Shown: piece by piece, positions 7,157 through 15,916 of the stretch | Numbering within the stretch: position 1 is the stretch's first letter | Layout of the letters: each line of letters opens with the position of its first letter | Origin: an uncultured Fretibacterium sp. | Lineage (GTDB): Bacteria; Synergistota; Synergistia; Synergistales; Aminobacteriaceae | NCBI GenBank assembly: GCA_937892105.1 | Contig: CALAUZ010000052.1 | Location: 1-29,424 of the forward strand | Direction: 5' to 3' | DNA: 29,424 bases | Program-made: the position numbers and the translations under genes | Notes under the pieces: model-generated | Database searches by the model: none | What the model was told of the DNA's origin: nothing | The model's input: the letters and a program-made list of their open reading frames with translations, nothing else

Positions 7157-7684
7157 ATGAATATGAATGAGCGTTCAGGATTTAATCTCAGTGTGAATAA
7201 TGAGGAGGCATCGGATTATCAAAATCTTGTGTCTCAAATTCTAGCGCGGGTGAACAACTTATCTCCCGCAGGTTTTGAGCAGCTTATCACTGACCTGCTT
7301 ATACGAATGGGCTATGAGGTTTTCAAGAACGCGAAACGCCGGACGAGTACAGGGGCGATACAGGGAATAATCATTGAGGACAGGCCAGGTTACAACCCGA
7401 TATACATTCAGACGAGGAAACTTGAACCTGGCAGCATAATAACGAGCTGGAACATGCAGAGTTTTGGAGATGCAGTAGAGAGGAAGGCGGGGCGCGGGCT
7501 TCTTGTAACGAACGCGAATTTTTCCCGGCCTGCACAGGATTACGCGAAGGAAAAGAGGATTATCCTGATTGACGGGCATATACTTGCGCGGCTAATGATA
7601 GTGCATAACTTCTGCATTAACGTAAAGGAAGTAGTTGAGATACGTTCCATTGACCCTTCAGCCTTCAAGGATTACGAGATTTAG
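7157..7684 (+). CDS. Mrr-like nuclease-fold protein, catalytic residues altered (short form)
   Basis: A 175-residue protein consisting almost entirely of an Mrr_cat-like domain (residues 35-175). Conserved landmarks include FEQLITDLLIRMGYEVF, GRGLLVTNANFSRPAQDYA and IILIDGHILARLM. In active Mrr enzymes the core reads GIDG then QAKR. Here these are AIQG (Gln69 for Asp) and QTRK (85-88, Arg for the catalytic Lys). The same two changes occur in the long paralog at 23007-24566, with which it shares a domain-long similarity, including NFC.NV and the ending. It is therefore probably not a functional nuclease, and DNA binding is a guess. It lacks the N-terminal winged helix of the paralog. It starts 30 bp after cobU and is probably co-transcribed with it. 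Confidence 0.75.
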   Translation: MNMNERSGFNLSVNNEEASDYQNLVSQILARVNNLSPAGFEQLITDLLIRMGYEVFKNAKRRTSTGAIQGIIIEDRPGYNPIYIQTRKLEPGSIITSWNMQSFGDAVERKAGRGLLVTNANFSRPAQDYAKEKRIILIDGHILARLMIVHNFCINVKEVVEIRSIDPSAFKDYEI

Positions 7685-7723
7685 TTTCCCATTATTACCC
7701 CCCTCGCAAACAAGAGTTGATTA

Positions 7724-8827
7724 TCACAGTATCTCGCCAGACAGCTCTAACGCCTTCAATGCCGCAACGTCCATGTCGTAATACTTATACCCTCCCAGTC
7801 TTCCGGCAAACACAACATTAGGACATCTATTTTCTGCCATCTTTCTGTATTCCTCGTATATAGTGTTATTCTTCTCGTTGTTGACTGGGTAATAAGGCTC
7901 GTCTCCAACTTTCCATTCCGCGCTGTATTCATGGGTTATTACTGTCCCTGAAACCTCAAGACCGGGATAGAAGTGTTTATGTTCTATACATCTGGTGAAT
8001 GGTGTATCTCTGTCGGTGTAGTTCACTATTGCGTTGCCCTGAAAGTTTGCGACATCGGGCAGGTATTCTGTCTCAAAGCGCAAAGTTCTATATTCCAGCG
8101 TGCCAAGCTCAAAGCCAAAGTATGCGTCAATCTGGCCGGTGAAAACGACATGTTTTGCCAAGCCGTCGAGCTCCTTCCTGTTCGCAAAGTAATCGCATTC
8201 AAGCCTGACATCAACGCCATCAAGCATTCTCTCAATCATGGCCGTGTAACCTTTCACTGGCACACCCTGATACAGAGCGTTGAAGTAATTGTTGTCGTAT
8301 GTGTATCTTACTGGCAGTCTTCTGATGATAAACGCTGGTAACTCATTGCAAGGTCTTCCCCACTGCTTCTCGGTGTAACCTTTGATTAAGCGTTCGTATA
8401 TGTCGCGTCCAACAAGACTGATTGCCTGTTCTTCGAGGTTATGCGGCTCAGTGATACCTGCATTGCATTTCTGTTCCTCAATTTTTGCGCGAGCTTCTTC
8501 AGGAGTTATTACTCCCCACATCTTATTGAACGTGAACATGCTGAACGGAAGGGAATATATTTCGCCCTTATAGTTTGCTATGGGTGTGTTAGTGAATCGG
8601 TTGAAGTCCGTGAAATGGTTAAGATAATCCCATACATGTTTGTTGTTGGTGTGAAAGATATGCGGGCCGTATGTGTGAACCTGAATACCGTTGATGTCTC
8701 TGCTGTAGATGTTGCCTGCTATGTGATTGCGTTTGTCGATGACCAGAACGGATTTACCGTGTTTGTGTGCTTCGTGTGCAAAGATTGCGCCTGTAAGTCC
8801 TGCTCCTATTACAAGATAATCATGCAT
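7724..8827 (-). CDS. glf: UDP-galactopyranose mutase
   Basis: A 367-residue flavoenzyme that interconverts UDP-galactopyranose and UDP-galactofuranose for surface glycans. The FAD-binding GAGLTGAIFA is at residues 8-17. Family motifs follow: HTYGPHIFHTN, the central KGYTEKQWGRP and FTRCIEHKH. The C-terminal VVFAGRLGGYKYYDMD also belongs to the FAD site. Length is normal. GAAAGGT lies upstream of the ATG at 8827. It stands alone without glycosyltransferases, so galactofuranose-containing lipopolysaccharide or glycan genes must lie elsewhere. Confidence 0.96.
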   Translation of the reverse strand: MHDYLVIGAGLTGAIFAHEAHKHGKSVLVIDKRNHIAGNIYSRDINGIQVHTYGPHIFHTNNKHVWDYLNHFTDFNRFTNTPIANYKGEIYSLPFSMFTFNKMWGVITPEEARAKIEEQKCNAGITEPHNLEEQAISLVGRDIYERLIKGYTEKQWGRPCNELPAFIIRRLPVRYTYDNNYFNALYQGVPVKGYTAMIERMLDGVDVRLECDYFANRKELDGLAKHVVFTGQIDAYFGFELGTLEYRTLRFETEYLPDVANFQGNAIVNYTDRDTPFTRCIEHKHFYPGLEVSGTVITHEYSAEWKVGDEPYYPVNNEKNNTIYEEYRKMAENRCPNVVFAGRLGGYKYYDMDVAALKALELSGEIL

Positions 8828-8882
8828 GGATAGATTTACCTTTCTGTTAGTCTGTTAGATTGTGAAGTCATATTATCACAAT

Positions 8883-8911
8883 TTGACCCCCTTTAGTTCA
8901 CAGCATAAAAT
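8883..8911 (+). promoter_or_regulatory. Promoter of the MATE gene
   Basis: TTGACC (8883-8888), a 17-bp spacer and TAAAAT (8906-8911) form a good sigma-70 promoter. The start point would be near 8918, just upstream of the AAGGGGGT site at 8923-8930. This places the in-frame ATG at 8862 outside the message. Confidence 0.65.
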
Positions 8912-8936
8912 TATCAGCTATAAAGGGGGTATTGCT

Positions 8937-10295
8937 TTGTCTGCAAGGAAATCAACAGTCAGAGACATGACAGAGGGCGCAATATGGAAACACCTCGTAA
9001 GTTTTGCGTTTCCTCTATTCATCGGTAATATATTCCAGCAGCTCTATAACACAGTAGACAGCATAGTAGTCGGAAATTTTGTAGGGGCTGACGCATTAGG
9101 TGCTGTAACATCAACTATTCCCATCGTTATAACGTTAATCGGACTGTTCATAGGTCTAGCAATGGGAGCAAGCGTTGTAATATCCCAATACTTTGGCGCA
9201 AAAGACATCCCCAATCTCCGCAGGGCAACACATACCGCTGTAGTCTCAACAATAATTATGGCACTGGTAATTTCAGCCATAGGATATTACTCAACACCTT
9301 ACCTTCTGCGAATGATGAACACTCCCGAAAGTGTATTCCGTGAGGCAGTAGTATATTTGCAGATATTCTCGCTGGGACTTGGCGGAACTATGCTGTACAA
9401 CATGGGTAGCGCAATTCTGAGGGCAGTTGGGGACTCTAAGCGGCCGCTATATTTCCTGATACTTGCATCAGTGCTTAACATAATTCTGGATCTTCTGTTC
9501 GTAATAAAGTTTGAAGCAGGGGTAGCAGGTGTGGCATATGCAACAATAATATCGCAGTTAGTATCGGGGCTGATAATATTCTGGATACTTTTCAGGAGCC
9601 ATGAAGTACACAGTCTTACGTGGCAGGAGATGAGGATAGATACAGGTATTCTTAGCAGGATTATAGCTGTAGGATTTCCGGCGGGTTTCCAGATGGCTTT
9701 GACATCTTTCTCCAACGTATTCGTGCAGGCGTATGTAAACTCATATGGGGCGGCAAGTACAGCAGGTTGGGGAATATATGCGAGGGTTGATGCTTTTGTT
9801 ATACTGCCGACACAGAGCATGGCAATGGCCGTAACGACATTTGTTGGCCAGAATGCAGGAGCGCGCAAGCCTGAAAGGATACATAAAGGATTGCTTCAGG
9901 GATTGTTCATATCGTGGAGTATTTCCGCGTGTATTATATCGTGCCTGTATGTATTTGCGCCGTATATTGCGAGACTGTTCAATCAGGACGCGGCAGTTCT
10001 GGGATTTGCTGTACTTTTCATCAGGCTCAACTGTCTTTTTGACCCGGTAAACGCAACAGACCAGATACAGGCAGGAGCATTGAGGGGTGTTGGAGATTCC
10101 CGCACTCCAATGATAATCATGTTGATGTCATTTGTGGTGTTCAGGCAGATATACCTATTCTTCATCTCACGTTTAACCAGCTCAATATACTTTATTGCGA
10201 TAGGGTATCCGTTAGGCTGGATAGTATGCACTACATTGATGACGCTTCACATTAAGCGTGCAGGGTGGGACAAGAAGCTGGCGGAACTGAAGTAA
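8937..10295 (+). CDS. MATE-family multidrug or metabolite exporter
   Basis: A 452-residue integral membrane protein with twelve predicted hydrophobic segments and the MATE pattern of two similar halves. The first half opens with IWKHLVSFAFPLFIGNIFQQ and LYNTVDSIVVGNFVG; the second repeats the plan around GILSRIIAVGFPAGFQMALT. It would export cationic compounds in exchange for Na+ or H+. I choose the TTG at 8937: AAGGGGGT sits 6 nt upstream, the promoter at 8883-8911 immediately precedes it, and the N-terminus then reads SARKSTVRDMTEG as in relatives. The 25 codons from the upstream ATG would precede transcription. It is divergent from glf. Confidence 0.9.
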   Translation: MSARKSTVRDMTEGAIWKHLVSFAFPLFIGNIFQQLYNTVDSIVVGNFVGADALGAVTSTIPIVITLIGLFIGLAMGASVVISQYFGAKDIPNLRRATHTAVVSTIIMALVISAIGYYSTPYLLRMMNTPESVFREAVVYLQIFSLGLGGTMLYNMGSAILRAVGDSKRPLYFLILASVLNIILDLLFVIKFEAGVAGVAYATIISQLVSGLIIFWILFRSHEVHSLTWQEMRIDTGILSRIIAVGFPAGFQMALTSFSNVFVQAYVNSYGAASTAGWGIYARVDAFVILPTQSMAMAVTTFVGQNAGARKPERIHKGLLQGLFISWSISACIISCLYVFAPYIARLFNQDAAVLGFAVLFIRLNCLFDPVNATDQIQAGALRGVGDSRTPMIIMLMSFVVFRQIYLFFISRLTSSIYFIAIGYPLGWIVCTTLMTLHIKRAGWDKKLAELK

Positions 10296-10375
10296 TCATG
10301 CCAAACATATAGAACAAATTTTCAGGAAGGGTTGCCTGTATCGGGACATCAATTACTGGTATTTTAGCTGAAAGT

Positions 10376-10404
10376 TTGACAAATTTAGTGATTGTTGCTA
10401 TATT
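10376..10404 (+). promoter_or_regulatory. Near-consensus promoter of tRNA-Arg
   Basis: A perfect TTGACA (10376-10381), a 17-bp spacer and TATATT (10399-10404) preceded by TGC. It lies 20 bp ahead of the tRNA. It is one of the strongest-looking promoters in the window. Confidence 0.75.
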
Positions 10405-10424
10405 TTCACGGTTGAAGCTTTCAC

Positions 10425-10500
10425 GGCCCCGTAGCTCAGTGGATAGAGCGACTGCCTCCTAAGCCGTAGGCCGGGTGTTCGAATCACCCCGGGGTCGCCA
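10425..10500 (+). tRNA. tRNA-Arg (CCT)
   Basis: A 76-nt cloverleaf with acceptor GGCCCCG/CGGGGTC (one G-T pair), discriminator G and encoded CCA. The D stem is GCTC/GAGC and the T arm GGGTG-TTCGAAT-CACCC. The anticodon loop CTCCTAA gives CCT; its stem ACTGC/GCCGT has one mismatch in the middle. Confidence 0.92.
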
Positions 10501-10536
10501 TTAACTCAATCCCACAATCATTCACACACAAAGAAA

Positions 10537-10571
10537 TCCCGCACTCGAAAATCTCAAGCACGGGACATTTT
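10537..10571 (+). terminator. Likely terminator after tRNA-Arg
   Basis: TCCCG (10537-10541) pairs with CGGGA (10561-10565), followed by a T-rich stretch. The stem is only 5 bp. It lies between the tRNA and the convergent M48 peptidase gene. Confidence 0.45.
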
Positions 10572-10586
10572 TATTCTCTCTATAAG

Positions 10587-11645
10587 CTACTTGAAGAACT
10601 TTGACGTTGGATATTTTGCCCTTCCTGCGTTGATAGCCTTCATGAGATTTTTACGTATATCATCAGGCTTTGTTATACCCTCAACGTTCCCAGCTATGAA
10701 GTGATTACCGATGTACAACGCTCCTCTTTCCGTGTGTATCTCATACGGCGCAAGCTCAAGCTGTAAATATTTGTCCAGTTCCGAACGTATCCCTGCAATC
10801 ACCGCACGCGTTTCCTTCGTCTTCTTCCCTGAGACTACAGCCAGACCGTCAACCGTTAGCGCAACATCGTTTTTGCCCTCCTTTATGTCTGTTCGCAGAA
10901 GCCCAAGAGAATATTTGCGCTCAATGGGGATTTTCCTGTCATGAAGCGTCTTCACTGCGGCTGAAAGTCTCTTCGGCGTATCGGGGTGGTTCATGTATAT
11001 TCCGTATTCTACTATTGGCTGTTTGTACTCTTCGGCCATGAAATGCTCAAACAGCGTTATCATTCCTGTAGGCGAATATCCCGACTGTATCAGCGCGTCA
11101 AGTCCCAGTCTGTCAGCTTCAGCCTCAAGTTCCATAGTGTATGAGCTGGTAATCGCAACCTGCGCAACCTGTGCAAGAATTATAGGGGCAGCAGCCCCGC
11201 CGGAAAGCAGCATCACAGCCAGTGCGCCAAGAGTGATTTTGTTGGCATCTGCGGCCATTCTCAGGGAATGTTTGCGGTCGGCATGTATCATCTCGTGAGC
11301 CATAACTGCGGCAAGTTCCGAATCCGTCTTCAACGCTTCGACTATCCCCGTTGTGAAAAATATAAATCCTCCTGGAAGGCAGAAAGCGTTTAACGCCTCC
11401 GTCTTAACCAGCCTTACTTCCCAGTCAATGCGGCGGGACATATGCGGCTCCAGCCTTCGCAGTATCATCTCAAGTTTTGACGTTATTGCGGGGTCTGATG
11501 TAAGCGGCCACTTCTCCTCGATCTGCTTCATTGCGCGGCGGCCTATCTCGACTTCTTTGGCGAGATCAGGGTCTTGTTCGGCGGAAAAAGCAGCGTTCAG
11601 CGGGAAAAGAAATATTATCGCTATTAACAGTGCAATCTTCCTCAT
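10587..11645 (-). CDS. Secreted M48-family metalloprotease
   Basis: A 352-residue zinc peptidase of family M48 (BepA/YfgC-like class) with an N-terminal signal peptide cleaved near AFSA. The zinc motif HEMIH is at 117-121, and the third ligand lies in MELEAEADRLGLDAL (Glu174). The NAFCLPGGFIFFTTGI segment before the zinc site is typical of periplasmic M48 enzymes. A hydrophobic stretch at about 135-167 may contact the membrane. The C-terminal third (ALTVDGLAVVSG onwards) has no repeat domain that I recognise. It would act on misfolded envelope proteins. It starts just after the flgN-like gene on the same strand and may share its transcript. Confidence 0.88.
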   Translation of the reverse strand: MRKIALLIAIIFLFPLNAAFSAEQDPDLAKEVEIGRRAMKQIEEKWPLTSDPAITSKLEMILRRLEPHMSRRIDWEVRLVKTEALNAFCLPGGFIFFTTGIVEALKTDSELAAVMAHEMIHADRKHSLRMAADANKITLGALAVMLLSGGAAAPIILAQVAQVAITSSYTMELEAEADRLGLDALIQSGYSPTGMITLFEHFMAEEYKQPIVEYGIYMNHPDTPKRLSAAVKTLHDRKIPIERKYSLGLLRTDIKEGKNDVALTVDGLAVVSGKKTKETRAVIAGIRSELDKYLQLELAPYEIHTERGALYIGNHFIAGNVEGITKPDDIRKNLMKAINAGRAKYPTSKFFK

Positions 11646-11651
11646 AACTTG

Positions 11652-12140
11652 CTAGAAATACCCCCCTCCCATTTTTGCATAGCTTGCGGCGGCATTCTTT
11701 GCGTTTGCCCGCGATACCATCTGCGAACGTAATCCGGCGGAATGCTTCTCAAGTTCCGACACCGCATTATCTTCAGCCTTCATTATGCTTTCGGCAATTT
11801 CCCTGCTCTCCTCGATAAGTGCAGGCAGCTCCGTATCATCAGGATAGAGTTCCAGAAGCCTCATTCCGAAACCCTCAGTGCCGGATATATCCCCCTGAAG
11901 CCCCGAATCCTCCAGAACATCACGCCACCCGTCAGCAAGAAGCTGTAACTGTGAAATAACTCCGTCCTTCTGCTCCAATATGTCCGCAAGCTCGTCCATA
12001 TTACCATTAAGGACAATGGCTTCCAGTTCTCTGGAAATCATTGCCCTTAGTGTCCTGCAATACTTTATCTCTCGCTGTATGAGGTCTTTTGCCTGATCCA
12101 GGATTTTATCCTGCGAGTGTAAATGTTCCGGCCTTTGCAT
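11652..12140 (-). CDS. FlgN/FliT-like flagellar export chaperone
   Basis: About 162 residues, mostly helical, with a heptad-like pattern at both ends (LDQAKDLIQREIKYCRTLRA and ESIMKAEDNAVSELEKHSA). FlgN proteins keep hook-associated proteins soluble before export. The sequence is weakly conserved, so the call rests on helical character, length and position directly after fliS. The ATG at 12140 (GCAGGTG upstream) is preferred; a GTG at 12149 is possible. Either start overlaps the end of fliS by 35-44 bp in a different frame, which implies coupled translation. Confidence 0.6.
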   Translation of the reverse strand: MQRPEHLHSQDKILDQAKDLIQREIKYCRTLRAMISRELEAIVLNGNMDELADILEQKDGVISQLQLLADGWRDVLEDSGLQGDISGTEGFGMRLLELYPDDTELPALIEESREIAESIMKAEDNAVSELEKHSAGLRSQMVSRANAKNAAASYAKMGGGYF

Positions 12141-12651
12141 TCTTAACACCTGCGGGGGCTGTGTATAAAGCTGTCGGCGTTGGTTTCGCTTCTGGCTTCT
12201 TGCCCTCGATCTCGTTCATGGCGTTCTGAAGATCTTTGTCCTCAGGATGCTCTTCCTGGTACTTCTGCAATAACTGCACTAACGCATTCTCCCACGTCTG
12301 CTTCAGTTCCTCAAGCATTCCCCTCACTGTGCGAACGTTCTCCGGGTCTTTCTTCATGTTCGCGTCAACTAGAAGCTGGTACATGTATTCATAGAGCTGC
12401 ATTAACTTGTCAGCCATCTCTCCGCCTCTCTCCTTGTTGAGCGTTACCATGAGTTCGCGGATTACTTCTTGAGCGCGGATTACTTCCTTGTTGGCGAGGT
12501 CATAGTCTGGTGCCTTCGCTGACATTGCATTCTCTGCCGTCCTGCACGCCTTTATGCCTATATCGTATGTGATGAGCAGGAGTTGTTCCTTCGTTGCTGT
12601 TGAAATTCTTGTTGCCTGATATGTAAACTGAGCGTTATTCGCTGCTGCCAT
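12106..12651 (-). CDS. fliS: Flagellin chaperone FliS
   Basis: A 181-residue FliS-family protein. The diagnostic N-terminus is YQATRISTATKEQLLLITYD, followed by AIENA-type helices, LNKERGGEMADKLMQLYEYM and ending in a helical bundle near residue 125. FliS binds the flagellin C-terminus and prevents early polymerisation. About 45 extra residues rich in Pro, Lys and Thr (from about 135) make it longer than the usual 125-140. The ATG follows GGGGGA. A sigma-28-like promoter lies at 12700-12728, about 50 bp upstream. No other flagellar structural gene is in the window. Confidence 0.85.
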   Translation of the reverse strand: MAAANNAQFTYQATRISTATKEQLLLITYDIGIKACRTAENAMSAKAPDYDLANKEVIRAQEVIRELMVTLNKERGGEMADKLMQLYEYMYQLLVDANMKKDPENVRTVRGMLEELKQTWENALVQLLQKYQEEHPEDKDLQNAMNEIEGKKPEAKPTPTALYTAPAGVKNAKAGTFTLAG

Positions 12652-12699
12652 TTTCTCGTCCCCCTGAATGTTTTATTGCTTCCTTGCTTTCTGGACAGA

Positions 12700-12728
12700 T
12701 TATCGGTGTGTTATTCCTATTCATTTAG
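12700..12728 (-). promoter_or_regulatory. Sigma-28 (FliA/SigD)-like promoter of fliS
   Basis: On the minus strand CTAAA (12724-12728) is followed after 17 bp by CCGATAA (12700-12706). The flagellar sigma consensus is TAAA, then about 16 bp, then CCGATAA or CCGATAT. Only the spacing differs, by one base. The box lies in the gyrB-fliS gap and faces fliS. Confidence 0.6.
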
Positions 12729-12748
12729 CGCGGATAGCACAACTCAGC

Positions 12749-14665
12749 CTAAACGTCAAGGTTCTTCACTTCATGAGCGTTGGCAATGATGAAGCTGCGG
12801 CGTGGTTCTACCTTGTCTCCCATGAGAATGTCAAAGTATTCGTCTGCTAGGAAATTATCATCAAGCTCTACTTTCTTGAGTATCCTGCTTGCCGGATCCA
12901 TCGTTGTCTCCCACAACTGCTCAGGGTTCATCTCGCCAAGACCCTTGTAACGCTGTACGCTAACCCTCGAAGGGTCTGAAGCATTATCCACTCTTTGACG
13001 CAATTCCCTGTCGGTGTAGCAGTAATGTACTTCCTTGCCGTACTGAACACGGTACAACGGCGGCTGTGCAAGGTATAAATAGCCCTGTGAGAGCAATTCC
13101 GGCATGTGCCTATAAAAGAACGTCAGTAACAGCGTGCTTATGTGTGCTCCGTCAACATCTGCGTCTGTCATGATGATAATCTTGTGATACCGCAGCTTGC
13201 TTGCGTCAAACTCGTTGCCTATTCCGCAGCCCAGAGCAGTTATGATGGTCTGTATCTCCCTGTTTGCGAGCATTTTGTCCATGTGAGCTTTCTCAACGTT
13301 CAGTATCTTGCCCCTGAGAGGAAGTATGGCCTGGAATTTGCGGTCTCTGCCCTGTTTTGCACTTCCACCTGCACTGTCTCCCTCGACAATGTATAACTCC
13401 GTGTTCTCTGCTTTCTTTGAGGAACAATCGGCAAGTTTTCCAGGCAGGCTCATTCCTGACATTGCACCTTTGCGGACGAGTTCACGGGCTTTCTTTGCGG
13501 CTTCCCTTGCGCGTCTGGCACGTATGGCCTTTTCCGCAATGGGTCTCACTATCTCCGGCCTGTACTCAAACGCTGAGATTAAACCCTCGTAAACAAAAGA
13601 GTCTACAGCCCCCCGCACTTCACTATTTCCCAGCTTCGTCTTAGTCTGCCCCTCAAACTGAGGCTCACTCAGTCTCACTGATAAAACGCAGGTTAAACCT
13701 TCTTTGAGGTCATCGCCGGTTAAGTTCTCTTCCTTGTCGCGGAGAATTTTCCCTGAACGTGCAAGCTCATTCAGTGCCCTCGTCATGGCTGACCTTAATC
13801 CCGAAAGATGAGTGCCTCCCTCTATCGTGTGAATGAGATTAGCGTATGTGTACATGTGTTCCTGGTAGCCGTCGTTGTACTCGAAGCCAACATCAATCGC
13901 TATGTTGTCCCTGACACCCGAAAGAACTACCGGTTCTGGGAACAATGGCATTCTGTCGCGGTCAATGTACTTCACGAATGCGCCTATACCGCCCTTGAAG
14001 AAGTATTCACGGGATTCGTTTGTGCGTTCGTCAAGCATGGAGATTTTGAGACCGGGATTAAGGAATGCCAACTCCTTGAAACGGCTCTTTAACGTATCCA
14101 GAGAATGATGAACGTCCTCGAATATCTCACTGTCGGGAAGGTAGTCTATTCTTGTTCCCTGCCAGTCGGCCTTTACACCCTCGCTCAAGTCGGTAACAGG
14201 TATTCCGCGTTCAAACCTCTGCGTCTTCTCGATACCGTTCCTCGCTATCGTAACAACCAGCCACTCAGACAGAGCGTTGACGACCGACACTCCAACCCCG
14301 TGAAGCCCTCCTGAGACCTTGTACGCTCCCTCGCCAAATTTCCCTCCTGCGTGAAGCACTGTGAGTACAACTTCGCTTGTTGGCCTGCCATTGTAAGGGT
14401 GCGGATCTGTGGGAATGCCTCGGCCGTTGTCCTGTACGGTTATGCTTTCGTCTCTGTGAATAGTAATCTGTATCTTGTCGCAATACCCTGCCATAGCTTC
14501 GTCTACTGAGTTGTCTACAACTTCATAGACAAGATGATGAAGTCCGCGTGCTGACGTGTCGCCTATATACATTCCTGGACGTTTGCGCACTGCTTCAAGA
14601 CCTTCCAGGACTTTTATGCTTTCTGCTCCATATTCAGTTGTTGGTGATGTGTTAGTGATTTCCAT
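12749..14665 (-). CDS. gyrB: DNA gyrase subunit B
   Basis: A 638-residue ATPase subunit of gyrase, which introduces negative supercoils. The GHKL ATPase part has YEVVDNSVDEAMAG, DNGRGIP and GLHGVGVSVVNALS. The TOPRIM part has VEGDSAGGSAKQGRDR, LPLRGKILNVE and MTDADVDGAHI. The C-terminus holds QRYKGLGEMNPEQLWETTMD and ends NAHEVKNLDV, as in GyrB rather than ParE. The length matches short gram-positive-type GyrB. The ATG at 14665 has AGGAGG 5 nt upstream, and earlier in-frame codons precede the extended -10 at 14694-14702. gyrA and recF are not adjacent. Confidence 0.97.
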   Translation of the reverse strand: MEITNTSPTTEYGAESIKVLEGLEAVRKRPGMYIGDTSARGLHHLVYEVVDNSVDEAMAGYCDKIQITIHRDESITVQDNGRGIPTDPHPYNGRPTSEVVLTVLHAGGKFGEGAYKVSGGLHGVGVSVVNALSEWLVVTIARNGIEKTQRFERGIPVTDLSEGVKADWQGTRIDYLPDSEIFEDVHHSLDTLKSRFKELAFLNPGLKISMLDERTNESREYFFKGGIGAFVKYIDRDRMPLFPEPVVLSGVRDNIAIDVGFEYNDGYQEHMYTYANLIHTIEGGTHLSGLRSAMTRALNELARSGKILRDKEENLTGDDLKEGLTCVLSVRLSEPQFEGQTKTKLGNSEVRGAVDSFVYEGLISAFEYRPEIVRPIAEKAIRARRAREAAKKARELVRKGAMSGMSLPGKLADCSSKKAENTELYIVEGDSAGGSAKQGRDRKFQAILPLRGKILNVEKAHMDKMLANREIQTIITALGCGIGNEFDASKLRYHKIIIMTDADVDGAHISTLLLTFFYRHMPELLSQGYLYLAQPPLYRVQYGKEVHYCYTDRELRQRVDNASDPSRVSVQRYKGLGEMNPEQLWETTMDPASRILKKVELDDNFLADEYFDILMGDKVEPRRSFIIANAHEVKNLDV

Positions 14666-14693
14666 TTCTTCCTCCTGTAGAGTTTCATGGGTG

Positions 14694-14702
14694 ATTATAG
14701 CA
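14694..14702 (-). promoter_or_regulatory. Extended -10 promoter of gyrB
   Basis: TGC plus a perfect TATAAT on the minus strand, about 29 bp before the gyrB ATG. It is identical to the znuA element. No convincing -35 is seen. Confidence 0.5.
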
Positions 14703-14727
14703 GAATAGATGGTTATTATATCCAGGC

Positions 14728-14764
14728 AAAAAAATACCTCCCCTTGATGATGAATAAGGAGAGG
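14728..14764 (-). terminator. Terminator of the aldolase gene
   Basis: CCTCTCCTT and AAGGGGAGG (14737-14764, minus strand) form a 9-bp stem with one mismatch, followed by seven T (the A-run at 14728-14734). It isolates the aldolase gene from gyrB. Confidence 0.8.
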
Positions 14765-14779
14765 CACTTACACTTTTCG

Positions 14780-15856
14780 TTATGCTACCGTAATTTCCTT
14801 GCAAAGGTATACGTCCTGAACAGCGTTAATTATCTGTACACCCTCGCTCATCGGCCTCTGGAATGCCTTGCGTCCAAGTATAAGTCCCATTCCGCCAGCC
14901 CTCTTATTGATTACAGCAGTCCTTACTGCCTCGCTGAGGTCGCTTGCACCGCCTGACGCTCCGCCGGAATTGATGAGACCTGCCCTGCCCATGTAGCAGT
15001 TGGCAACCTGATAACGCGCCAAATCTATCGGGTGTTCTGTCGTCAGCTTGTCGTACATTTCCTTTGACGTTTTGCCGTAACCCTTGCCCATAGCAGGATA
15101 GCCGCCATTGTTCTCCGGAAGTTTCTGCTTGATGATGTCCGCCTCAATCGTAACACCGAGATGGTTTGCCTGGCCCGTTAGGTCTGCCGAAGCATGGTAG
15201 TCGGTAATTTTGTCGCCATTCTTCACCTTGAAGGCAGAGTTGCGCAGGTAGCACCATAATATTGTCGCCATTCCCATCTGGTGAGCCTCATGGAATGCCT
15301 TTGAGATTTCCTGTATCTGCCTCGTTGATTCGGGGCTTCCAAAGTAAATTGTCGCGCCGACTGCTACAGCTCCAAGCTCGTATGCCTGCTTCACTGACGC
15401 GAATAACACCTGGTCATACTGGTTGGGGTAGGTCAGAAGCTCGTTATGGTTCAGCTTGAGTACGAACGGTATCTTGTGGGCGTATTTCCTTGCTGTTGCG
15501 CCGAGAACTCCGAGAGTTGTTGCTACGGCATTGCAGCCTGCCTCGATTGCCAGCTTGATGATGTTTTCGGGATCAAAGTACATTGGGTTAGGGCCGAATG
15601 AAGCACCTGCTGAATGCTCGATACCCTGATCCACCGGCAGAATTGAGATGTATCCTGTATCTGCGAGGCGGCCACGTGAGAATAACGTCTGCATTGCGCG
15701 CATAACTGGGATAGGTCTGTCGGTCATGCTGACTACGCGGTCAACGAAATCCGGGCCGGGAAGTGATAACATATCTTTGCTGATGGTCTTGCACTCGTGG
15801 GTTAAGAGTGTTTCTGCTTCTGAGCCTAAGAGTGCTTCGATTTTTCCGTACTGCAT
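14780..15856 (-). CDS. fbaB: Class I fructose-bisphosphate aldolase, DhnA type
   Basis: A 358-residue archaeal-type class I aldolase that cleaves or forms fructose-1,6-bisphosphate through a Schiff base. Visible family segments are [39 protein letters not shown] and [15 protein letters not shown]. The likely Schiff-base Lys is in [12 protein letters not shown] near residue 330; the earlier Gly-rich [12 protein letters not shown] binds phosphate. AGGAGG precedes the ATG by about 10 nt, and a TATAAT (15895-15900, minus) lies further upstream. It is a single-gene unit with its own terminator. Confidence 0.93.
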   Translation of the reverse strand: MQYGKIEALLGSEAETLLTHECKTISKDMLSLPGPDFVDRVVSMTDRPIPVMRAMQTLFSRGRLADTGYISILPVDQGIEHSAGASFGPNPMYFDPENIIKLAIEAGCNAVATTLGVLGATARKYAHKIPFVLKLNHNELLTYPNQYDQVLFASVKQAYELGAVAVGATIYFGSPESTRQIQEISKAFHEAHQMGMATILWCYLRNSAFKVKNGDKITDYHASADLTGQANHLGVTIEADIIKQKLPENNGGYPAMGKGYGKTSKEMYDKLTTEHPIDLARYQVANCYMGRAGLINSGGASGGASDLSEAVRTAVINKRAGGMGLILGRKAFQRPMSEGVQIINAVQDVYLCKEITVA

Positions 15857-15916
15857 TGAGTAATTGCCTCCTCAAGATTTTTTGTTACCGCGATATTATA
15901 ACGCTCTGGGAAAATT

